DNA from: Achromobacter sp. HZ34
GTDB lineage: Bacteria; Pseudomonadota; Gammaproteobacteria; Burkholderiales; Burkholderiaceae_B
Assembly (NCBI RefSeq): GCF_002209485.1
Contig: NZ_NJIX01000009.1
Coordinates: forward strand, 1 to 64,000
Direction: 5' to 3'
Length of the DNA: 64,000 nucleotides
The notes beneath the pieces were generated by a model. That model ran no database searches and was not told where the DNA came from. It was given only the letters and a program-made list of their open reading frames with translations. How positions within the stretch are numbered: the stretch's first letter is position 1; each line of letters begins with the position of its first letter. The translations under genes were made by a program, and so were the position numbers. Shown one piece after another: positions 37,112 through 45,178 of this stretch.

Positions 37112-39301
37112 ATGACCAACATCAACCGCCGTGCTTTCCTGCGCGGCACGGCCGGCGCCGCCGCGCTGGCCTCGTTCCCGCTGTCGATCCAGCGCGCGCT
37201 GGCCATACCCGCCAACAATGCCACGGGCACCATACGCGACATCGAGCACGTGATCATCCTGATGCAGGAGAACCGTTCCTTCGATCAGTATCACGGCACC
37301 CTGCCTGGCGTGCGTGGCTATAGCGACCGCTTCACCATTCCCATGGCGTCAGGCGGTTCGGTGTGGCTGCAACGTGCCGCCAACGGCACCATCATCCAGC
37401 CTTACCACCTGGACTACACGCAGGGGCAAGCCCTGAACGGCAGCCTGGCGCACAGCTGGACCGACCAGCAGAATGCCTGGGATCACGGCCGCATGACGGG
37501 TTGGCCCGTGGCCAAGGGCAACAAGACGATGGGCTATCTGGAAGACGTCGAGCATGAAATGCAGTTCCATCGCGCGCTGGCCAATGCCTTCACGATCTGC
37601 GACAACTACTACACGTCCTGCTTCACCGGCACCTTCCCCAACCGCCTGTTCCTGTGGAGCGGCACGAATGGCGCCAACGTGTCGGACCACGTGGTGAACT
37701 CCAATGCTTCCTGGGGCTATACGGTGACGGGCGGCACGATACAGTCCTCCGCCAATGGCCTGACGTGGACCACCTATCCTGAACGGCTGGAGGCGGCCGG
37801 CGTCAGCTGGAAGGTCTACCAGGGCTACAACAACAACAGCAATAACAACCAGCTGGGCGCCTTCGCCAGCTACCGCGCGGCGGTGGAGCGCCTGAATGCG
37901 CGGGGCTATCCCGTCAGCACGGCGTTCACGCAGGACCTGGCCGCCCGCGAACCGCTGATCAAGGGCGTGGGCAATACGATGGCCGATCCGGTCAACCTGA
38001 CCGATTTCGGCGCCGATGTGGCGGCGGGCCGCCTGCCGCAGGTCAGCTGGATCGTCGCGCCAGGGACGTACAGCGAACATCCCGGCATGGGCACGCCGGA
38101 GCAGGGCGGGTGGTACATCCAGAAGATATTGAACTACCTGACCGCCAACCCGGAGGTCTGGAGCAAGACGGTACTGATCCTCAACTACGACGAGAACGAC
38201 GGCTATTTCGATCATGTGCCGCCGCCGGTGCCGCCCTCGCCCGATGGCCATGGCTCCTATGCCGGCAAGTCGACGGTGGACGTGTCGCGCGAATACTTCA
38301 GCATGTCGCACTTTCCCTACGACTCGGACCAATCGCTAGGACCGGACGGTCGTCCCTTCGGCGGCGGCGTGCGGCTGCCGACGCTGGTTATTTCGCCGTG
38401 GAGCGTGGGCGGTTGGGTCAACTCGCAAGTGTTCGACCACACCTCGACCCTGCGTTTCCTGGAGCAGCGCTTCGGAATCCCCGAACCCAACATCAGCCCC
38501 TGGCGGCGCACGGTGTTCGGCGACATGACGAGCTGCTTCAACTTCAAGACGCCCAACGATGCCTTTCCAGCTATCGTCAGCCTGCCAGCCGACAAGACCG
38601 CGATCGACGCGCTGAACACCAGCCAGAAGGCTGCCGGTGCCGTGCCGATTCCAGCGGCGGGCAGCGCGCCGCTGCCGGTCCAGGCGCGGATGGCGCGCCC
38701 TTCACGGGCGTTGCCCTACGAACTGCACACCAGCGCCAACCTGGATGCCGCCACCGGGCAGGTATGGCTGACCTTCAGCAATACCGGCAGCCAGGGCGCG
38801 GTGTTCCATGTGTATAACCAATACGACCTGGACGCCGTTCCCTGCCGCTACACGGTTGAGCCCGGCAAGATGATTTCCGATGTGTGGGAAGCCGATACCT
38901 ATTTCGTGCCCGCTCCCGGCAAGTACAGGCTGTGGGTGTTGGGGCCCAATGGCTATCATCGCCTGTTCGGCGGGGATGTCGCGCAGGCGCTGGCGGGCGA
39001 CAACGTCGAGGTGCGGGTGTGCTACGAAGCGCCGCGCAATACGGTGGTGCTGACTATCATGAACGTGGGTACGCGTACCGCCACGGTCACCATCACTGCC
39101 AATGCCTATCGCGAGGACGGACCGTGGACCTATACCGTGAGTCCGGGCAAGCAGATCGATGCCTCCTGGAACCTGGACGGATCGAACAGCTGGTACGACT
39201 TCACGCTGGACATGGACGGCGGCTATACGCGCCGCTTCGCCGGGCGCCTGGAGACGGGCAAGGATGGCACCAGCGATCCCGCGATGGGCGTGGCGGCGTA
39301 G
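37112..39301 (+). CDS. Phosphocholine-specific phospholipase C (PlcH/PlcN family), Tat-exported
   Basis: 729 residues. The twin-arginine signal NRRAFLRGTAGAAALASFPL marks folded export. The catalytic phosphoesterase domain has the family motif IEHVIILMQENRSFDQYHGT, the segment MEFH-like EHEMQFHRALANAFTICDNYY, and ILNYDENDGYFDHVPPP; the C-terminal ~200 residues contain two beta-rich DUF756-type repeats (LPYELHTSANLDAATGQVWL; NTVVLTIMNVGTRTATVTI). It cleaves phosphatidylcholine or related lipids to diacylglycerol and a phospho-head group, a phosphate source and in some species a virulence factor. PlcN of Pseudomonas is Pho-controlled; here the nearest Pho-like box is three genes up. Confidence 0.92.
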   Translation: MTNINRRAFLRGTAGAAALASFPLSIQRALAIPANNATGTIRDIEHVIILMQENRSFDQYHGTLPGVRGYSDRFTIPMASGGSVWLQRAANGTIIQPYHLDYTQGQALNGSLAHSWTDQQNAWDHGRMTGWPVAKGNKTMGYLEDVEHEMQFHRALANAFTICDNYYTSCFTGTFPNRLFLWSGTNGANVSDHVVNSNASWGYTVTGGTIQSSANGLTWTTYPERLEAAGVSWKVYQGYNNNSNNNQLGAFASYRAAVERLNARGYPVSTAFTQDLAAREPLIKGVGNTMADPVNLTDFGADVAAGRLPQVSWIVAPGTYSEHPGMGTPEQGGWYIQKILNYLTANPEVWSKTVLILNYDENDGYFDHVPPPVPPSPDGHGSYAGKSTVDVSREYFSMSHFPYDSDQSLGPDGRPFGGGVRLPTLVISPWSVGGWVNSQVFDHTSTLRFLEQRFGIPEPNISPWRRTVFGDMTSCFNFKTPNDAFPAIVSLPADKTAIDALNTSQKAAGAVPIPAAGSAPLPVQARMARPSRALPYELHTSANLDAATGQVWLTFSNTGSQGAVFHVYNQYDLDAVPCRYTVEPGKMISDVWEADTYFVPAPGKYRLWVLGPNGYHRLFGGDVAQALAGDNVEVRVCYEAPRNTVVLTIMNVGTRTATVTITANAYREDGPWTYTVSPGKQIDASWNLDGSNSWYDFTLDMDGGYTRRFAGRLETGKDGTSDPAMGVAA

Positions 39302-39356
39302 TGGTCATGGCAGGATTCGGTTTGCTGCGATTTTTCAGTTTTCGGGAATGCCGTTC

Positions 39357-40244
39357 ATGAGCATTACGCTGAATCAGATCCGGGCGTTCGTCGCGGTGGT
39401 CCAGCACGGCGGACTGACCGCGGCGGCCCGGGCGCTGCACATGCAGCACAGCACCATCAGCTCGCAGATCCAGGCGCTCGAACAGGAGTACGGCGCTGAA
39501 CTGTTCCAACGGCGCGGCCGCCGCATCGAACTATCCCCGCTCGGATTGGAATTGCTGCCGCTGGCGCGCGGGATGGTGTCCCTTGAGAGCGATATCGGGC
39601 GCCTGTTGGGTGACGGGGGCTCATTGCGCAGGGGAACGCTGAAGATCGGCGCGGTGAGCCCCTACCACGTCACGGAGATCATCGAGGCTTACCACGGCAT
39701 GTATCCAGCCATCGGCCTGTCCGTCATGCAGGGCAACTCCGAGTATGTCCTGGAGAACCTCGACAATTATGTGTGCGACGTCGGTGTGCTGGCCAGCCGG
39801 CATGCCGGCAGCCGATATTACATGCGTTCGTACGCGCGCTATCCGGTGATCGCGTTCGTGCATGTGGACCATCCCTTCGCCCGGCGCGCTTCTATCAGCC
39901 TGCGGGAACTGGCGCTGGAGCCCATGATCGTGCGCGAGCGCGGGTCGACCACGCGCAAGGCCCTGGAAGACGCGATGCAGGCGCTGGGGCTGGCGCCGCG
40001 CATCATGATGGAAATCGGCAGCCGCGAGGCGCTGCGCGAGGCGGTGGCCAGAGGCATGGGCATAGGCACCGTGTCCCAGTCGGAATACGTGCCTGATCCG
40101 CGGCTGCGGCCCCTGGATATCGAAGGCAATGAGGTGTCGACGCATATCCACGTCTGCTGCCTGCGCGAGCGGCGTGAAAGCCGGCTGATCGCTTCTTTCT
40201 TCGAAGCGGTGGACCACTGCGTGAGCCGGCTGGCTACGTCGTGA
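39357..40244 (+). CDS. LysR-family transcriptional regulator
   Basis: 295 residues from ATG 39357 (GGGA about 9 nt upstream; ATG 39348 is the alternative). The N-terminal winged helix-turn-helix reads ITLNQIRAFVAVVQHGGLTAAARALHMQHSTISSQIQALE; the rest is a periplasmic-binding-like effector domain (KIGAVSPYHVTEIIEAYHG, IVRERGSTTRKALEDAM, AVARGMGIGTVSQSEYV). It is in the same direction as the phospholipase C gene, 55 nt behind it, and may respond to a product of phospholipid or phosphonate breakdown; that is only a guess from context. Confidence 0.88.
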   Translation: MSITLNQIRAFVAVVQHGGLTAAARALHMQHSTISSQIQALEQEYGAELFQRRGRRIELSPLGLELLPLARGMVSLESDIGRLLGDGGSLRRGTLKIGAVSPYHVTEIIEAYHGMYPAIGLSVMQGNSEYVLENLDNYVCDVGVLASRHAGSRYYMRSYARYPVIAFVHVDHPFARRASISLRELALEPMIVRERGSTTRKALEDAMQALGLAPRIMMEIGSREALREAVARGMGIGTVSQSEYVPDPRLRPLDIEGNEVSTHIHVCCLRERRESRLIASFFEAVDHCVSRLATS

Positions 40245-40361
40245 GACAACTTAGAGACTTTTGGCACAACTGCGTGAGGGGGCTTGGGCATAATTCCCGC
40301 CGGTTCCGTCGGCTGGCTTGGCCGGGCGGGTAAGGGTCTGAATCGACGAGGAGAGGATGCC

Positions 40362-41330
40362 ATGCGGGCAAGGACGAAGATGTGGACGCTGGCCGCGTTG
40401 GGCGCGCTGATGCTGGCGGTCGCGCAGCCGGGGCGGGCGGCCGATGACCTGGATGGCTCCAAGGATCACCCCTTGTTGTCGCGCTTTGCCGGCGCCCATA
40501 TCAATGCCTATAGCGTGCAGGACTACGACGAAGCGCAGATGCCCAACCAGAAGATCGACAGTGACGAGAAGGCGCAGACCTTGTCGCTGGAGGGCAAGGT
40601 GACGCGTATCGGCTATCGCATCGAAGGCAACAAGTCGGCGTTGGAGGTGTACCGCAACTACGAGGCGGCCCTGAAGGACGGCGGCTTCGAGACGATCTTC
40701 GCATGCAAGAACGACGAGCAGTGCGGCGAGGATTTCCAGCGCTATGTAATCAACAGCGGCAAGGTCCGCCGCGCCGGCCAGGGCGATGCCGTATTCGGCG
40801 GCACGTATTACGGCCTGCTGGCGAAGAAGGCCGCACCCGCGGGGGATGTCTATGTGTTCCTGGACATCATGCATGACGATGCCAATCACCTTACGCCTGT
40901 GTACCAGCAGGTTGTGGAGACCAAGGCCATGCAGCAGGGCCAGGTGAAGGTACTCGATGCCACGGCCATGCAGAAAGCGCTGGAGCAGTCTGGCAAGGTG
41001 GCGATCTATGGCGTCTATTTCGACACGGACAAGGCCGAGATCAAGAGCGAGTCCAAGGAGGCGCTGGACCAGATGGGCAAGCTGCTCAAGGACAACGCGT
41101 CGCTCAAGGTCTACGTGGTCGGCCATACCGACAACGAAGGCGCCTTGGCGCATAACAAGACCCTGTCGCAGCAGCGTGCCGACGCGGTGGTCAAGGCGCT
41201 GACCAGCCAGTACCACATCGACGCGAAGCGCCTGGAAGCCTATGGCGTGGCCTCGCTGGCGCCGGTGGCCAGCAACGACAACGATCAGGGCCGGGCGAAG
41301 AACCGGCGGGTGGAGTTGGTGAAGGAGTGA
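40362..41330 (+). CDS. DUF4892-OmpA domain protein (envelope)
   Basis: 322 residues from ATG 40362, preceded by GAGGAGAGG. A signal peptide (cleaved near GRA/ADD, residue 26) is followed by a DUF4892-type domain ([51 protein letters not shown]) to about residue 200, then an OmpA C-terminal peptidoglycan-binding domain (GVYFDTDKAEIKSES, VVGHTDNEG, KNRRVELV). Similar architectures are found in Pseudomonas and Bordetella relatives without a known role. A shorter paralogue without the OmpA part lies 2.5 kb downstream. Its promoter may use the cataat at 40289-40294. Confidence 0.82.
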   Translation: MRARTKMWTLAALGALMLAVAQPGRAADDLDGSKDHPLLSRFAGAHINAYSVQDYDEAQMPNQKIDSDEKAQTLSLEGKVTRIGYRIEGNKSALEVYRNYEAALKDGGFETIFACKNDEQCGEDFQRYVINSGKVRRAGQGDAVFGGTYYGLLAKKAAPAGDVYVFLDIMHDDANHLTPVYQQVVETKAMQQGQVKVLDATAMQKALEQSGKVAIYGVYFDTDKAEIKSESKEALDQMGKLLKDNASLKVYVVGHTDNEGALAHNKTLSQQRADAVVKALTSQYHIDAKRLEAYGVASLAPVASNDNDQGRAKNRRVELVKE

Positions 41331-41412
41331 TGCAGTACACCGCTGCATGAGTCCGCTCGATGCGCGTGATGGGCCAGCGCAATTTCTCACGTTTTGATAC
41401 TGCACCATCGTC

Positions 41413-41426
41413 TGTGACAAGTCACA
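41413..41426. promoter_or_regulatory. Perfect 14-bp palindrome, candidate operator
   Basis: tgtgacaagtcaca is a perfect inverted repeat (TGTGA-N4-TCACA), 59 nt before the MFS gene. The half-sites resemble CRP sites, but CRP uses a 6-nt spacer. A dimeric regulator (Fnr/CRP-like or GntR-like) is plausible. Confidence 0.4.
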
Positions 41427-41484
41427 TTTCTTACTTGGAAGGTCGGCACGGCAACGGTCGTCGCGATCCAGGGAGGAGATGGAA

Positions 41485-42801
41485 ATGAGTTTCGAAGGTT
41501 TTGACAGTCCGGAAGTGAAACGATTTCAGCGCAAGGTGACGCTGCTTTCCGCGGGAGGTACCTTTCTCGATGGTTTCGACCTGACCATCATCGCGGTAGC
41601 GTTGCCCATGCTGATCAAGCAATGGGGGCTGGCCGGAGGGATGCAGAGCCTGCTGGTGTCCTCCGCCATCATCGGGTCCTTCATCGGCGCCGCATGGTTG
41701 GGGCGGCTGACCGATCGTTTCGGTCGCAAAGCCATGTACGTGGTCGATCTGCTGGCCTTCGTTGTTTTCGCGATAGCCACTGCGGGTGCGCAGAACGCTT
41801 GGCAACTGATTGCTTTCCGCTTTCTGCTGGGCGTGGGTATCGGCGCCGACTATCCAATTTCGGCGACGCTGGTAGCTGAGTTCAGTTCCCGCCATCATCG
41901 AGGACGACATGGCACCTTTCTGGCCGCAATGTGGTTCGTTGGAGCGTTCGCCGCCTATCTCGTCGGCCTGGCCTGCCTGCCGCTCGGAGACAATGCGTGG
42001 CGCGTGATGTTCCTGGTCGGTGCCGTGTTCGCGCTGGTCGTGTTCTTCTTCCGCATCACGCTGCCCGAGTCGCCGCGCTGGCTGATGTCGCGCGGGCGGG
42101 TCGATGAGGCGCGGGCCATCATGCGCCAGGTCACGGGACAGGACGTGGAAATGACCGCTACGCAGGCCAAGCCCGTGAGTCTGGGTGAATTGTTCACGCC
42201 CAGGTTGAAGCGCCGCACCCTCTTCGTGTTCGGCTTCTGGTTTTGCTATGCCACGGCGTATTACGGTATCGCGATGTATACACCGACACTTATCTCGCCC
42301 TTTGCCAAGGGCTCGCATGCGGCGACGCTGGTGGGTTCCGGGGTGGTCGCCCTGCTGGGGCTGATCGGTTCCTTCGTCGGCATGCAACTGGTCGATCATT
42401 GGGGGCGTCGTCCACTGTTGATCACGTCTTTCACCGGGCTGACCGCTGCGCTGGTGGTGCTGGCATTGAACGCCCACCCCGGGTTCGTGTTCCTGGTCGT
42501 GCTGTTCAGCTGCGCGGTGCTATTCGCCAACGCTGGGGGAGGCATCCTGAACTTCGTCTATCCGACTGAACTGTTTCCCACGGATATACGCGCGGGCGCG
42601 ACGGGGCTGGCGACGGCGGTCAGCCGGATCGGCTCCATCCTGGGCGTGCTGGTGTTTCCCAATTTCATCGCGTGGTGGGGCAATGCTGCAGCATTATGGT
42701 TCTTCGCGCTGATCGGTTTTCTTGGCCTTACCGTCACTGTGCTGCTGGCGCCCGAGACGCGCGGCGTGAAGCTTGAAGACATCGAGGCGGGGAGGCTTTG
42801 A
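41485..42801 (+). CDS. MFS transporter (sugar-porter-like)
   Basis: 438 residues from ATG 41485, 6 nt behind AGGAG (an ATG at 41479 is too close to it). Twelve helices are predicted with MFS signatures GRLTDRFGRKAMYVVD between helices 2 and 3, RFLLGVGIGADYPISATLVAEF, LPESPRWLMSRGR after helix 6 and DHWGRRPLL after helix 8; the C-terminus ETRGVKLEDIEAG is sugar-porter-like. The next gene, a GpdQ-like phosphodiesterase, begins 2 nt after the stop. The pair may import and hydrolyse a phosphodiester such as a glycerophosphodiester, which is inference. Confidence 0.85.
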   Translation: MSFEGFDSPEVKRFQRKVTLLSAGGTFLDGFDLTIIAVALPMLIKQWGLAGGMQSLLVSSAIIGSFIGAAWLGRLTDRFGRKAMYVVDLLAFVVFAIATAGAQNAWQLIAFRFLLGVGIGADYPISATLVAEFSSRHHRGRHGTFLAAMWFVGAFAAYLVGLACLPLGDNAWRVMFLVGAVFALVVFFFRITLPESPRWLMSRGRVDEARAIMRQVTGQDVEMTATQAKPVSLGELFTPRLKRRTLFVFGFWFCYATAYYGIAMYTPTLISPFAKGSHAATLVGSGVVALLGLIGSFVGMQLVDHWGRRPLLITSFTGLTAALVVLALNAHPGFVFLVVLFSCAVLFANAGGGILNFVYPTELFPTDIRAGATGLATAVSRIGSILGVLVFPNFIAWWGNAAALWFFALIGFLGLTVTVLLAPETRGVKLEDIEAGRL

Positions 42802-42803
42802 AC

Positions 42804-43697
42804 ATGTCGGGCGATATGGAGAAAGATTTCGCGGTGACGGCCGCGTATGCGCGTGCCGATGCCAATCCTGCGCCGTCGGCGATATTCGTGCAGATCACGG
42901 ATCCCCATATTCGTGAGCCCGGTCGTCTTGCCTATGGACGCCTGGACACCGCGCCTTATCTGCGCGCCGCGGTCGCGGCGATCGGCTCGTTGCCGCAGGC
43001 GCCGCAAGCCGTGGTGATTACCGGGGACCTCAGCGATTTCGGGCGTGCCGAAGAATACGCGCATCTTGCTTCGTTGATCGCGCCGTTGGCGATGCCGGTC
43101 TATCTCCTGCCCGGCAATCACGATACGCGCACGGGCTTGCGTGCGGGATTTCCCGGTCATGCCTATCTGGGCACGGACGGGCCGGTCCATTATGCGGTCG
43201 ATATTGGCGCGTTGCGCCTGCTCGCGCTGGACACCAGCGTGCCGGGCAAGAGCCATGGCGAACTGGACGAAGCGCAACTGCGATGGCTTGATACTGAACT
43301 GATGCGCTGCGCGGGGCGGCCTGCCGTCATCGCCATGCATCATCCTCCCTTCGCGACCCTGATCGGGCACATGGACAAGATCGGCCTGCTCGCGGGCGCG
43401 GCCGAACTAGAGCGCATCGTCGCGCGCCACGCCCACGTCGAACGCATCATCTGCGGCCATGTCCATCGGCCTATCGAAAGGCGCTTCGGCGGGACGGTGG
43501 CCAGCGTGTGCCCGTCACCGGCACACCAGGTCTGCCTGGATCTGCAGCCCGACGCGGTTTCGGCGTGGATCCTGGAGCCACCGGCTTTTCGCGTTCACGC
43601 CCTCGATCCTGATGGACATCTCGTGAGCCACCTTGCGCCCATCGGCCGTTTCGACGGCCCTCATCCATTTCATGAGAACGGCAAACTGATCGATTGA
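42804..43697 (+). CDS. GpdQ/CpdA-like metallophosphodiesterase
   Basis: 297 residues from ATG 42804 with GGAGG 8 nt upstream. The class III (calcineurin-like) binuclear metal motifs are complete: QITDPHI (D, H), VITGDLSDFG (GD), LLPGNHD (GNHD), MHHPP and ICGHVHR (GHxH). The shape, including YGRLD, the short cap and the C-terminal HENGKLID, is close to the glycerophosphodiesterase GpdQ as I recall it; cyclic nucleotide phosphodiesterase (CpdA) is the alternative. It has no signal peptide. Translation is likely coupled to the MFS gene. Confidence 0.85.
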   Translation: MSGDMEKDFAVTAAYARADANPAPSAIFVQITDPHIREPGRLAYGRLDTAPYLRAAVAAIGSLPQAPQAVVITGDLSDFGRAEEYAHLASLIAPLAMPVYLLPGNHDTRTGLRAGFPGHAYLGTDGPVHYAVDIGALRLLALDTSVPGKSHGELDEAQLRWLDTELMRCAGRPAVIAMHHPPFATLIGHMDKIGLLAGAAELERIVARHAHVERIICGHVHRPIERRFGGTVASVCPSPAHQVCLDLQPDAVSAWILEPPAFRVHALDPDGHLVSHLAPIGRFDGPHPFHENGKLID

Positions 43698-43817
43698 GGG
43701 CGAGACGAATTTGTCCCGTTCGGGCCGAGGCGGCTTGGCGCGTCAGCATAATGGCCTCCAGCTTCGCCGGACCCTTGGTCTGGAGGGACGGTCTCAATCG
43801 ATCAGGAGATGGACGCT

Positions 43818-44507
43818 ATGCATACGAGGACGAAGGTGTGGACGCTGGCCGCACTTGGCGCGTTGACGCTGGTGGCGGGCCCGGCGGCCCATGCGGGGGG
43901 CATAGCCCCAACAACCCAGGAGCATGCAGCTTCGACAGCGCAGGGGCACGCACGTTCGACAGTGCAGGGTGGCCGGACGGGCCGGGAAGGGGACGATATC
44001 GAAGGGGCGGGGGACCATCCCGTGCTGGCGCGCTTTGCTGGCGCCCGCATCAATGCCTACAGCCGGCAGGATTACGACGAGGCGCAGATGCCCGACCGCG
44101 CCATCAAGGATGACGACAAAGTGCAAGTGCTGGCGCTCGAAGGCAGGGTCACCCGCATCGGCTACTTCATCGATGGCGTCAAATCGGCTTTGGAGGTTTA
44201 TCGCAACTATGAGGCCGCATTGAAGCAGGGCGGGTTCGAGACGCTGTTCACCTGCAAGAACGATGCACAGTGCGGCGAGGCATTTCAGCCCTATGTGCTC
44301 AATAGTGGCAAAGTGCGCATCCGGGGAGAGGGCGACGCCACCATCGGCGGCAATTACTACGCCGTTCTGGCGAAGAAGGCCGCGCCGGCGGGGGATGTCT
44401 ATGTGTTCCTGGACATCATGCATGACGACGTCAACCAGATCACGCCGGTGTTCCAGCAGGTGGTCGAAGTGTTGCCCATGACGCGGGGACAGGTGAAGGC
44501 GCCCTGA
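43818..44507 (+). CDS. DUF4892 family protein, short paralogue without OmpA domain
   Basis: 229 residues from ATG 43818 (AGGAG 9 nt upstream). The signal peptide resembles that of the 40.4-kb paralogue ([14 protein letters not shown]), then a Gln/Thr-rich insert of about 40 residues, then a DUF4892 domain about three quarters identical by eye to the other copy over ~160 residues. Likeness stops at GQVK, where the other copy runs on into its OmpA domain and this one has AP and a stop. The upstream regions are also alike. It is a duplication that either lost or never gained the OmpA part; the frame is intact, so it is probably functional. Confidence 0.82.
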   Translation: MHTRTKVWTLAALGALTLVAGPAAHAGGIAPTTQEHAASTAQGHARSTVQGGRTGREGDDIEGAGDHPVLARFAGARINAYSRQDYDEAQMPDRAIKDDDKVQVLALEGRVTRIGYFIDGVKSALEVYRNYEAALKQGGFETLFTCKNDAQCGEAFQPYVLNSGKVRIRGEGDATIGGNYYAVLAKKAAPAGDVYVFLDIMHDDVNQITPVFQQVVEVLPMTRGQVKAP

Positions 44508-44542
44508 TGAATGGCCGGCTTTCTGGTATATTTGCCAACCTT

Positions 44543-44619
44543 CGGGGCGTAGCGCAGCCTGGTAGCGCATCTGCTTTGGGAGCAGAGGGTCGCGAGTTCG
44601 AATCCCGCCGCCCCGACCA
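44543..44619 (+). tRNA. tRNA-Pro (anticodon UGG)
   Basis: 77 nt including an encoded CCA. The acceptor stem cggggcg/cgccccg is perfect, the D arm is agcgcagcctggtagcgc, the anticodon stem-loop is tctgctttgggagcaga with anticodon TGG, and the T arm has gttcgaatc. A TATATT at 44527-44532 may be its -10. It marks the change from core-like genes to a more accessory region. Confidence 0.95.
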
Positions 44620-44626
44620 ATAAAAT

Positions 44627-44663
44627 CAAAGGGTTAGCTTACTTCTAGTGAGCTAACCCTTTG
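44627..44663 (+). terminator. Long hairpin directly after tRNA-Pro
   Basis: caaagggttagctta (44627-44641) pairs with tgagctaaccctttg (44649-44663) with one mismatch, loop of 7 nt. No long T-run follows beyond the arm itself, yet position and strength suggest transcript end or processing for the tRNA. Confidence 0.6.
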
Positions 44664-44801
44664 TCATTGCTGGCTATATGGGACGACGAGCTTGCAATGG
44701 CCCTGAGCAAATCCATGCGGGCATTGAGACAATGATGTGCACGCCGCCGCATCGTGCGCCTGTTGAATCGTTGCGACCATCGCACTGCCATCCTCTCGGC
44801 G

Positions 44802-45089
44802 TCATTCGTCAGGGGGGTAAATGCCAAGCTGCTGCATAAGTCGCGCTTCGACGGCACGCTTCAGCCTTGCCAGCGTTTCCGGCGAGCCTGGATCTTTGAC
44901 ATCGATCATCACCTCTGTCCAGCTATCGATCGGCCTGGCGCTGAATTGCTGCACGTAAGGTGAATCCGGTTCCAAACGCCAAACCGGCATGCTATCGCCA
45001 TTGTCCACATTATTTTCGATGGCGCCTACATACTTGATCTGGCGGAAGTCCCCCGTGGGGATCTGATGTTCAGTGATAACGCGTTGCAT
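44802..45089 (-). CDS. Small hypothetical protein
   Basis: 95 residues with GGAG 8 nt before the ATG. It is acidic, soluble, with no signal or membrane segment; motifs such as WRLEPDSPYVQQF and PETLARLKRAVEARLM suggest an alpha/beta fold with a C-terminal helix. I do not recognise a family. It lies 89 nt downstream of the PAS kinase gene on the same strand and may be co-transcribed, although a hairpin lies in the gap. Confidence 0.65.
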   Translation of the reverse strand: MQRVITEHQIPTGDFRQIKYVGAIENNVDNGDSMPVWRLEPDSPYVQQFSARPIDSWTEVMIDVKDPGSPETLARLKRAVEARLMQQLGIYPPDE

Positions 45090-45139
45090 AGGTTCTCCAA
45101 CGTTGATGTGATGCAGTGAAGCAGGGTTACGCCTCGTCA

Positions 45140-45156
45140 GGGTGCGATTCGCACCC
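45140..45156 (-). terminator. Hairpin between the PAS kinase gene and the 95-residue gene
   Basis: gggtgcg-att-cgcaccc is a perfect 7-bp stem with a 3-nt loop. There is no T-run on either side, so it may reduce rather than end transcription. Confidence 0.35.
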
Positions 45157-45178
45157 GACTACGGACATCAACCTGCTC

